Below, piece by piece: positions 25,485-32,784 of a stretch of DNA of 64,000 bases (positions within the stretch are counted from its first letter, which is position 1; every line of letters starts with the position of its first letter). A program made the translations under genes and the position numbers. Source of the DNA: Microlunatus soli (GTDB lineage: Bacteria; Actinomycetota; Actinomycetes; Propionibacteriales; Propionibacteriaceae); the NCBI RefSeq assembly GCF_900105385.1, contig NZ_LT629772.1, positions 4,898,001 through 4,962,000 on the forward strand, in the 5' to 3' direction. Below the pieces are notes generated by a model that saw nothing but the letters and a program-made list of their open reading frames with translations, was not told the origin of the DNA and made no database searches.

Positions 25485-26210
25485 TCACCAGGGCACGACG
25501 CCGGCATCCTCGAAGAAGCCGCCGGTCGGGCCGTCGTCGGGCAGGGTGGCGAGCTTGATCGCGATCGCCGCGCCCTGCTCGGGGGTGCGGTGGCCGCGGA
25601 AGCCGTTCAGATCGGTGGCGACGAAGCCGGGGCAGCCGGCATTGATCAGGATGTTGGTGTCGGCGAGTTCCTTGACGTACTGGATGGTGACCGCGTTCAG
25701 CAACGACTTGGACGGGGAGTAGGCGATCGAGATCGGTCCGGTCTGCCCTTCCGGATCGGTCTGCCGGGTCAACGAGCCGACGCTGCTGGACATGTTCACG
25801 ATCCGCGGTGACGTCGAACGGCGCAGTAGCGGCAACACGGCGTTGGTCAGGCTGATCACGCCGAGCACGTTGGTCTCGAGCACGGCCCGGATGGTCGGCA
25901 GGTCGGCGGCGGTCGGCTGTTGCAGCGGGCCACCTGTGATGCCGGCGTTGTTGATCAACACGTCGAGCCGGCCGGCACGTGCCTCGAGCTGTTGTGCGGC
26001 GGCAGCGACGCTGGCTTCGTCTGTGACGTCCAGCGGCACCCCGAACGCGTCGGCTCCGCCCGCCCGTAGTTTCGCCACGGCCTCCGCACGGCGACCGTCA
26101 TCACGAGCGCCGACGCCGACCTGCCAGCCGAGCTTGCCCAGGCCGGCGGCGATCTCGTATCCGATGCCTTTGTTCGCGCCGGTGACCAGCGCGATCGTCT
26201 GTTCTGTCAT
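25485..26210 (-). CDS. Short-chain dehydrogenase/reductase
   Basis: A 241-residue NAD(P)H-dependent SDR. Cofactor motif VTGANKGIG (TGxxxGxG) lies at residues 10-17, NNAG near 90, and catalytic Ser (VNMSSSVGS) and Tyr/Lys (AYSPSKSLLN). The ANKGIGYE N-terminus resembles carbonyl-reductase-like SDRs. Start ATG 26210 or the in-frame ATG 26219 are both possible. The gene is divergent from a LysR regulator, with a perfect palindrome between them, so it is probably that regulator's target. Substrate unknown. Confidence 0.9.
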   Translation of the reverse strand: MTEQTIALVTGANKGIGYEIAAGLGKLGWQVGVGARDDGRRAEAVAKLRAGGADAFGVPLDVTDEASVAAAAQQLEARAGRLDVLINNAGITGGPLQQPTAADLPTIRAVLETNVLGVISLTNAVLPLLRRSTSPRIVNMSSSVGSLTRQTDPEGQTGPISIAYSPSKSLLNAVTIQYVKELADTNILINAGCPGFVATDLNGFRGHRTPEQGAAIAIKLATLPDDGPTGGFFEDAGVVPW

Positions 26211-26264
26211 GGCGCCCATGCTGCTCCGTGGTGGTGCTCGGACCAACACCGATCGGGTGTCTAG

Positions 26265-26283
26265 CGATACCCCAGGGGTATCG
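26265..26283. promoter_or_regulatory. Perfect 19-bp palindrome, likely LysR operator
   Basis: CGATACCCCAGGGGTATCG is a perfect 9+1+9 palindrome containing ATAC-N7-GTAT, the T-N11-A layout of LysR-type sites. It lies midway between the divergent SDR and LysR starts. Confidence 0.7.
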
Positions 26284-26315
26284 GTTGCGGCGGAGTGGAA
26301 GTAGCGTTTGCGATC

Positions 26316-27164
26316 ATGGAGACGCGGGAGTTGCGCTACTTCGTTGCGGTGGCCGAGGAGCTGCACTTCGGCAGGGCCGCCGAGCGGCTCGGGATCGCTC
26401 AGCCGCCGTTGTCCCGGGCGATCAGGCAACTCGAACGGCGACTGGGCGCGCCGCTGCTGGAACGCACCAGTCGCTCGGTCGGGCTGACCGAGGCGGGCGT
26501 GGTCCTGTTGCGGGAGAGTCGGACGGCACTGGATGCGGTCGACGCCGCGGAGCGGCGCACCCGGCGGGCCGCCCTTGCGCCCACGGGCGACCCTGGCGTG
26601 GTGCTCGCGACGAAGGCCGGTGCCTCCAACGGACTGTTGTCCAAGCTGCTCGACGTCTACGCCGCCGAACCCGGTGCGGTCAGCGTCGAGGTCGTGCTCT
26701 GCGGGATCGGTGAGCAGGAACAGTTGCTCCGGGACGGCCGAGCAGACGTCGCGTTGTTGCATCGGCCGTTCGACGGCACGGCCGGTTTCGACACCGAGGA
26801 TCTCGGGTCCGAGAGTCAGCTGCTGGTGTTGCCTGCCGGCCACCCGCTGACCGGCCGGACCGATCTCCGGATGGCCGACGTCGCTGCACTGACCGCCCCG
26901 CCGATGGCTCGATGGCCGCGCACGGACGGCAGCTATCCCGACGGGCCGGGACCGCAGGTGCGCGAGCATTCCCAACTGCTCCAGTTGATCGCCCTCGGTC
27001 GGGCCGCCGCGCTGCTGCCGGAGTCGGTGCGCTCGCATTTGGGCGAGGACCTGGTGTCGGTGCCGGTGATCGATGCACCGACCGTCACGACCGTGATCGC
27101 CTGGCCCCCGCAAAGCCGGTCGACCGCCGTTGCCGGACTGGTCCGGACCGCCACCCGACTCTGA
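26316..27164 (+). CDS. LysR-family transcriptional regulator
   Basis: A 282-residue regulator. The N-terminal winged helix-turn-helix is ELRYFVAVAEELHFGRAAERL then QPPLSRAIRQLERRLGAPLLERT, a textbook LysR N-terminus. The effector-binding domain follows from about residue 90. ATG 26316 begins METRELRYF, the usual start. It is divergent from the SDR gene with a 19-bp palindrome between them, so it probably regulates that gene and itself. Confidence 0.94.
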   Translation: METRELRYFVAVAEELHFGRAAERLGIAQPPLSRAIRQLERRLGAPLLERTSRSVGLTEAGVVLLRESRTALDAVDAAERRTRRAALAPTGDPGVVLATKAGASNGLLSKLLDVYAAEPGAVSVEVVLCGIGEQEQLLRDGRADVALLHRPFDGTAGFDTEDLGSESQLLVLPAGHPLTGRTDLRMADVAALTAPPMARWPRTDGSYPDGPGPQVREHSQLLQLIALGRAAALLPESVRSHLGEDLVSVPVIDAPTVTTVIAWPPQSRSTAVAGLVRTATRL

Positions 27165-27179
27165 GTGCCGTGTCACGCT

Positions 27180-27229
27180 GCAAAAGATTTGCGTTTTGGG
27201 TTGGAATTCTCCGATGATCTAGCTAATGT
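27180..27229 (+). promoter_or_regulatory. Promoter and operator-like repeat of the second sugar-import operon
   Basis: A consensus-like promoter, TTGGAA (27201-27206), 17-base spacer, TAATGT (27224-27229), lies 39 bases before the SBP start. Just upstream is a perfect inverted repeat, GCAAA-AGA-TTTGC (27180-27192), where a regulator such as the RpiR protein of this cluster could bind. Regulator assignment is inferred. Confidence 0.6.
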
Positions 27230-27267
27230 CTTGCAGACGTGTGGGCGACCGGTCGAGGGGGATCACG

Positions 27268-28590
27268 ATGGCGACACCGCGTACCGGCTCCGGCCGACTG
27301 AGCCGGCGACGGTTGCTGGCGGCCACCGGTGCCGCCGCAGCGGCCGGCGTGCTGCCGGCCTGTGGCAGGAGGACACCGTCCGGTGACGGACCGCTCCAGG
27401 TCTGGGGCGGTGTGCCGGCGGAGTCCGGTCCGGCGGATCTGATCAAGGACTTCGAGCGGAGCCACCCCGGCACCAAGATCAACTACACCCGCTACGTCAA
27501 CGACGAACGTGGCAACCTGAAGCTGGACTCCGCGCTGCAGGGCGGAGTCGACATCGACATCTACTTCACCTACCTGCCCGCCTCACTGGCACTGCGCTCG
27601 GAATCCGGGCTGACCGCCGACCTCACCGACCGCGTTCGGGCGGACCCCGAATTGGCACCGTTCCTGGATCGGCGACAGCCGCGCGCATTCTGGTCCGGCG
27701 ACCGCATCCACGGACTCGCGACGACCCGGGAACCCAACTTCGTGTTGATCAACGAGAAGCTGCGTCGACGGGCCGGCGCCGAGCTGCCGACCGCCTGGAC
27801 GATCGAGGACTACCGGGATTATGCCCGACGACTGACCACCGATCGGACGGCCGGCGCCTACACGGTTCCCGATGTCGCGCGGATCGCCCTCGGTTCGGAC
27901 TACTGGTACACCGCTGACGGCAGATCCAACTTCGGCGACCCGCACTTCCTGCAGGGGCTGCGACTCGGCCAGCAGATGATCGCCGAGGGCAGTCTCTATC
28001 CGTGGCGCGAAGTGCTGGCCCGGCAACTGGATGCCTATCAGCAGAATGCCTTCCTGGCCGGCGACTTCGCGATCTGGCCGACGGCGCCGTTCAACCTGCG
28101 CTACCTGAACGACGACGAGGAATACGCCCACGACTTCCGGGTCAGCTGTGCACCGGTGCCGACCGTGTCGGGTGGCGGTGACTGGGATACCGGGACCTAC
28201 GGCAACTTCATCATGATCAATCCGACATCGCGTCGCCAGGACCTGGCCTGGGAGTTCGCCCGGCACTGGGTCACCGAAGGAGCAGCCCCGATGATCACTG
28301 CCGGCAAGATGCCTGCCTTGGACACGGTCGACCCCGAGACGGTGCTGACCGGGCTGCTCGGCCAGCAGCCCGACAAGCACTTCGATGTCGACTCCTTCCA
28401 TCGGGTGCTGGTCGACCAGCACCCCAAGCTGGTGATGGATACCGAGCTGTCCGGTTATCCGGAGATCGAGCTCGCCTACTCCCAACAGCGCGACCTGTGC
28501 TGGCTGGAGGAAAAGGCACCCGAGGCGGCGATCGCCGAGGCCGAGAAGCTCGCCGACGCCGCGATCCGACGCGACATCGGGACGGAGTGA
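27268..28590 (+). CDS. Sugar ABC transporter substrate-binding lipoprotein (SBP family 1)
   Basis: A 440-residue protein. The signal region has a twin-arginine-like RRRLL followed by LAATGAAAAAGVLPAC, combining a possible Tat motif with a lipobox Cys. The mature part begins PLQVWGGVPAESGPADLIKDFERSHPGTKI. ATG 27268 is 7 bases after GAGGGGG. It heads a cluster with two permeases, an unrecognised protein, RpiR and an FAD oxidoreductase. No ATPase gene is present. Ligand probably a glycoside or oligosaccharide; unknown. Confidence 0.92.
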   Translation: MATPRTGSGRLSRRRLLAATGAAAAAGVLPACGRRTPSGDGPLQVWGGVPAESGPADLIKDFERSHPGTKINYTRYVNDERGNLKLDSALQGGVDIDIYFTYLPASLALRSESGLTADLTDRVRADPELAPFLDRRQPRAFWSGDRIHGLATTREPNFVLINEKLRRRAGAELPTAWTIEDYRDYARRLTTDRTAGAYTVPDVARIALGSDYWYTADGRSNFGDPHFLQGLRLGQQMIAEGSLYPWREVLARQLDAYQQNAFLAGDFAIWPTAPFNLRYLNDDEEYAHDFRVSCAPVPTVSGGGDWDTGTYGNFIMINPTSRRQDLAWEFARHWVTEGAAPMITAGKMPALDTVDPETVLTGLLGQQPDKHFDVDSFHRVLVDQHPKLVMDTELSGYPEIELAYSQQRDLCWLEEKAPEAAIAEAEKLADAAIRRDIGTE

Positions 28591-28592
28591 TC

Positions 28593-29546
28593 ATGGTCGC
28601 CTCCACAGCCGTTCGCCCGACATCGGTCGACACCGCCGGTCCCGCCGACCGGTCGCGTCGGAATCGTTCCGAGCCCAGTGGTTGGGTCGGATTGGCCTTC
28701 ATCGCGCCGAACCTGATCGGGGTGCTCGCCTTCACGATCATTCCGTTGGTCTCGGTTGTGGTGCTGGCCTTCACCGACTGGAACGTGGTCTCCGGCATCG
28801 ACGGGATCCACTTCATCGGCCTGCAGAACTTCGTCAGCATCGCCCGCGACCCCGGCTTCTGGAACGCGCTGCTGCTGACGGTGATCTACGCCGGTGTCAG
28901 CGTCCCGGTGACGGTTGTGCTCGGACTGTTCCTCGCGCTGGCGCTGAATCGGGACCTGCCCGGTCGCGCAGCCCTGCGGGCGATCTTCTTCATGCCTTAC
29001 ATCGTCAGTGTGGTGGCGATCGGCATGACCTGGCTGATGATCATGAACCCTCGGGCCGGACTGATCAACCAGGTGCTGTCGTTCTTCGGTCTGCAACATC
29101 TCCCCGGCTGGTTCGCCTCCTCGCACTGGGCGCTGCCCGCCCTGATCCTGATGGCGATCTGGGGGAGTGTCGGCTATGCCTCGCTGATCTATCTGTCGGC
29201 TCTGCAGGACGCACCGACCCAGTTGTACGAGGCCGCCGACGTCGACGGGGCAGGCGTCTGGGCGAAATTCCGGATGATCACCTGGCCGGCGATGTTGCCG
29301 ACCACGGTCTTCCTGCTGGTCACCCTGTTCATCGGCGCGTCCCAGGGCTTCGGCGTGATCGCCCTGATCACCTCCGGCGGTCCGGGCAACTCGACGACCA
29401 CTTTGTCCTATTACATGTATCAGAACGGCTTCCAGTTCTACCGGTTCGGCTATGCCTCGGCGATCGGCCTGGTGACCTTCGCCGGGGTGCTCGTCCTCAC
29501 CCTGCTGACCTGGCGGGCCCAACGCGGGAAGGCACTCCATGACTGA
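28593..29546 (+). CDS. Sugar ABC transporter permease (MalF/UgpA type)
   Basis: A 317-residue permease with a hydrophilic N-terminal tail (1-~30) and six spans. The EAA loop is QLYEAADVDGAGVWAKFRMITWP near 210-232. ATG 28593 lies two bases after the SBP stop, with GGAG in the 3' end of the SBP gene. It overlaps the next permease by 8 bases. It forms the channel with that gene product. Confidence 0.94.
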   Translation: MVASTAVRPTSVDTAGPADRSRRNRSEPSGWVGLAFIAPNLIGVLAFTIIPLVSVVVLAFTDWNVVSGIDGIHFIGLQNFVSIARDPGFWNALLLTVIYAGVSVPVTVVLGLFLALALNRDLPGRAALRAIFFMPYIVSVVAIGMTWLMIMNPRAGLINQVLSFFGLQHLPGWFASSHWALPALILMAIWGSVGYASLIYLSALQDAPTQLYEAADVDGAGVWAKFRMITWPAMLPTTVFLLVTLFIGASQGFGVIALITSGGPGNSTTTLSYYMYQNGFQFYRFGYASAIGLVTFAGVLVLTLLTWRAQRGKALHD

Positions 29547-30363
29547 CCGCAAACGCCGTTGGCTGTGGGGGATCCCGCTGTGGATCCTGGCGTTGGCCTT
29601 TCTGGCACCGTTCGCCTGGATGCTGTCCACATCGCTGAAACAGAGTGTCGATGCCTACCGGATCCCGATGGAGTGGATCCCGAAGCCTGCGGAGTGGAAG
29701 AACTACGCCGAGGTGCTGGTCGGCGAGACCTCGGTGCTGCCGGCGTTCCTGAACTCGATCTTCGTCGCGTTCATGCGGGTGGGCGGTGAACTGATCACGG
29801 CGACGATGGCCGGCTACGCCTTCGCCCGGATCCGCTTCCGCGGTCGGGAGAAGATCTTCCTGCTCTATCTGGCCACCGCGATCATCCCGTCCCAGCTGTT
29901 GCTGGTGCCACGGTTCATCTACTTCCAGAAGATCGGCCTCTACGACACCCTCTGGTCGCTGATCCTGCCCGGTATGTTCACCGTGCTCGGCACCTTCCTG
30001 ATGCGGCAGTTCTTCATCAGCCAGCCGGCCGAATTCGCCGAAGCGGCTCGGATGGACGGTGCCGGCGAGTTCCGGATCTTCGCCTCCATCTATCTGCCGC
30101 TGGCCGCGCCAGTGATGAGCGCGCTCGGCATCCTGGCCTTCGTCTGGTCCTGGAACGACTACGAGTCCCCGCTGGTGTTGATCAGCAACCCCGACGTGTA
30201 CACGCTGCCGCTCAGCCTGACCAACTTCGTCGACGAGCAGGGACAGATGGATCCAGGACTGTCGATGGCCGCCTCGGTCGTCTCGATCGTCCCGGTGCTG
30301 ATCGTCTTCGTCCTGCTGCAACGCAGGTTCGTCGCTGCCATGACTCACACCGGAATCAAATGA
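29539..30363 (+). CDS. Sugar ABC transporter permease (MalG/UgpE type)
   Basis: A 274-residue six-span permease. The EAA loop is EFAEAARMDGAGEFRIFASIYLP near 172-194, and MLSTSLKQSVDAYRIP marks the N-terminal MalG-type segment. Translation is coupled to the upstream permease by an 8-base overlap. Its stop overlaps an ATG (30360) of the next frame, although the best start of the next gene is a little further down. Confidence 0.94.
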   Translation: MTDRKRRWLWGIPLWILALAFLAPFAWMLSTSLKQSVDAYRIPMEWIPKPAEWKNYAEVLVGETSVLPAFLNSIFVAFMRVGGELITATMAGYAFARIRFRGREKIFLLYLATAIIPSQLLLVPRFIYFQKIGLYDTLWSLILPGMFTVLGTFLMRQFFISQPAEFAEAARMDGAGEFRIFASIYLPLAAPVMSALGILAFVWSWNDYESPLVLISNPDVYTLPLSLTNFVDEQGQMDPGLSMAASVVSIVPVLIVFVLLQRRFVAAMTHTGIK

Positions 30364-30401
30364 TGACCTCGGCCTCATCGTCACCCGCGAAAGGAAGCTG
30401 C

Positions 30402-31778
30402 GTGCTCAACTTCTCCGGAATCGTGCCGTCGGTCGCCCAGGTCGGCGACTTCGGTCCGCCGCGTAGTGAGATCGGCGTCGGTTCCCTGATCCCCTGGAAC
30501 AGCTACCTCTACGTCCAGAACTACAACTCCCACAAGGCCGACAGCGGCAGCGGGGTGAGCCTGCGCCGGATCGCCGCGGACCTGACGATGGAGGTGGTTC
30601 CCGAGACGCTCGGTGTGGACGGCACCTACACCAACCGGTTCGTGCATTTCCCGACCTCGCAACTCGTCCTCGGGCCGCACGTGATCACCGCCGAGCACAA
30701 GATCATCACCATCGACGAACTGGTGCCGCACCGACTCTGCGGTACCGCGCGGCACCTGACCGATCCCGACACCCGGGTCTACGTCCTGGCGATGGAGGGA
30801 GAGATCTTCGAACTCGACCTGATCGACTACACCGCCACCCAACTGTGGGATCTGAACGACGAGCTCGGCACCGAGGGTGAGTTCAAGGTGCACTACAAGG
30901 ACTGCTACACCAGCTTCGGGCGGTTGGTGATCTGCTCCAACGAGTACGGCGAGGATGAATGGGCCGGCCGGCAGAGCCGCGGCCGGCTGGCCGAGTACGA
31001 CGGCAGCCGCTGGACGATCATCGAGCGATTGCCGTTCACCGCGATCGGCGGCCGGCACGAGTTCGGCGGGACGATCTTCGCCACCGGCTGGGACCAGGCG
31101 TCGGCCATCCTGGAGGTGTTCACCGAAGCCGACCTGAGCTGGACGCGTTATCGGCTGCCGAAGGCCTCACACTGCTTCGACCACAAATGGCAGACGGAGT
31201 GGCCGCGGATCCGGGAGACCGAGCACGAACGGCTGTTGATGGATCACCACGGGATGTTCTACGAGCTGTCGCCGTGGGCCTACGGCGGTCGGGTCTGGGG
31301 TGTCCGGCCGATCTCCACCCACCTCAGTGTGCTCGGTGATTTCTGTTCCTGGCAAGGGATGCTGGTGCTCGGTGCCGACAACGCCTCACCCAGTCATGGG
31401 CTCAATCCGTACACCGCCGAGCCACAGTCCGGTCTCTGGTTCGGCAAGACCGATGACCTGTGGGGCTACGGCAAGCCGAGTGGGTGGGGCGGACCATGGT
31501 GGCAGGCGGAGGTGCGGGCCGGTGTGCCCTCCGACCCGTACCTGATGACGGGCTTCGACAACAAGTGCCTGCACGTGGAGAACCTCGGAGACCTGGCCGC
31601 GACGATCACGATCGAGATCGACTTCGCCGGACACGGTCGGTTCGGCCGGACCGAGGACCTGGTCGTCCCTCCCGGACGGACGGCGAGCCACGTGTTTCCG
31701 GCCGGATTCAGTGCTCATTGGGTGCGACTGGTCAGTGACACCGACACCGTCGCAACGGCACAATTCATCTACACCTGA
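30402..31778 (+). CDS. Unrecognised 458-residue protein of the sugar-import cluster
   Basis: I do not recognise this family. The protein has no signal peptide or membrane span. It is rich in short beta-like repeats with aromatic and Gly-Asp turns (for example VYVLAMEGEIFELDLIDY, WTIIERLPFTAIGGRHEFGG, LGDFCSWQGMLVLGADN), which suggests a beta-propeller. The last ~65 residues look like a separate beta-sandwich (ATITIEIDFAGHGRFGRTEDLVV). I prefer GTG 30402, four bases after AAAGGAAG; ATG 30360 overlaps the permease stop but has a poor ribosome site. Location between importer and RpiR/FAD genes suggests a role in handling the imported sugar, such as a lyase, epimerase or lactonase. That is inference. 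Confidence 0.8.
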   Translation: MLNFSGIVPSVAQVGDFGPPRSEIGVGSLIPWNSYLYVQNYNSHKADSGSGVSLRRIAADLTMEVVPETLGVDGTYTNRFVHFPTSQLVLGPHVITAEHKIITIDELVPHRLCGTARHLTDPDTRVYVLAMEGEIFELDLIDYTATQLWDLNDELGTEGEFKVHYKDCYTSFGRLVICSNEYGEDEWAGRQSRGRLAEYDGSRWTIIERLPFTAIGGRHEFGGTIFATGWDQASAILEVFTEADLSWTRYRLPKASHCFDHKWQTEWPRIRETEHERLLMDHHGMFYELSPWAYGGRVWGVRPISTHLSVLGDFCSWQGMLVLGADNASPSHGLNPYTAEPQSGLWFGKTDDLWGYGKPSGWGGPWWQAEVRAGVPSDPYLMTGFDNKCLHVENLGDLAATITIEIDFAGHGRFGRTEDLVVPPGRTASHVFPAGFSAHWVRLVSDTDTVATAQFIYT

Positions 31779-31792
31779 TCACAGGAGGCAGG

Positions 31793-32779
31793 GTGGCCAA
31801 GCACACACCGGGGTCGGAGACCAGAGCGCAGCCGGCGAACCCGTTGCAGTTGATCACCGACGCGTTGCCACGGCTGCGCGGTGGCACCGCACGGGTGGCG
31901 CGGACGATCCTCACCTCTCCCGACGAGATCGCTGCTGGTTCGATCACCCGGTTGGCGGCGGCCGCCGACACCGCGCCGGCAACCGTCACCCGGCTCGCCA
32001 CCCACCTCGGCTTCGACGGCTACCCGGCTCTCCGGGCAGCGATCGCGCGGGAATCGGGACGGGCCGCCCAATCGGCCTGGGAATCCGACATCGGCTCGGC
32101 GATCGCACCGGGCGATCCGGCCGACAAGGTCCTCAATGTGCTGGCCAGTACCGAGGTGAACGCACTCCGCAATGCTTTGGCCTCGATCGACCTGGCGGCG
32201 GTCGAGCGGGCGGCCGATGCGATCGCGGCGGCCGAGCGGGTGCACGTCTACGGCGAGTGGGGCGACGCCATCCCGGCGCAGGAGCTGTCCATCCGGCTGC
32301 TGAGGATCGGGGTCCCGGTCTGGTTCCACGATGGCAACCAGTCCTCTCGGATCGGAGCCGGGCTGCTGTCCACCGGCGACGTCGGCATCGTGGTGGCTCG
32401 GTCCGGAAACGACCCGATCGCCGAGGAATTCGTCCGGCTGGCGTCGGCACAGGGGGCGACCACCGTGGTGATCACCGGCGAGGTCGATTCCGCGGTGGCC
32501 GGGGCCGGCGACATCGTGCTGTTCACCGGCACCCGCAACGGGCGGATCTGGACCGAGTTCTTCGCCGGCCGTGCCAGTGACGTGTTGACCGCCGGACTGC
32601 TCTTCGTGCTGGTCGCCCAGCGAGTTCCCGATCGGGTCGCCGCTCACAACCCGTATGGCCCCGAGCACCCGTTCGCCGGCCCGGCTGCCGGCCAGACCGG
32701 CATCGACGACCTGCCGACAACTCTGCCGCAGACCTTGCGGGTGGAGATCGACGAACCCCTTCCGACCGACCGGAGATGA
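31793..32779 (+). CDS. RpiR/MurR-family transcriptional regulator with SIS domain
   Basis: A 328-residue regulator. The N-terminal RpiR helix-turn-helix includes SITRLAAAADTAPATVTRLATHLGFDGYPALRAAIA. The C-terminal SIS domain binds a phosphosugar: VHVYGEWGDAIPAQELSIRLLRIG and VVARSGNDPIAEEFVRLA. The GTG start has AGGAGG upstream. A ~35-residue C-terminal tail follows the SIS domain. It is embedded in the operon and probably controls it, perhaps through the inverted repeat at 27180. Confidence 0.92.
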   Translation: MAKHTPGSETRAQPANPLQLITDALPRLRGGTARVARTILTSPDEIAAGSITRLAAAADTAPATVTRLATHLGFDGYPALRAAIARESGRAAQSAWESDIGSAIAPGDPADKVLNVLASTEVNALRNALASIDLAAVERAADAIAAAERVHVYGEWGDAIPAQELSIRLLRIGVPVWFHDGNQSSRIGAGLLSTGDVGIVVARSGNDPIAEEFVRLASAQGATTVVITGEVDSAVAGAGDIVLFTGTRNGRIWTEFFAGRASDVLTAGLLFVLVAQRVPDRVAAHNPYGPEHPFAGPAAGQTGIDDLPTTLPQTLRVEIDEPLPTDRR

Positions 32780-32784
32780 CAACG

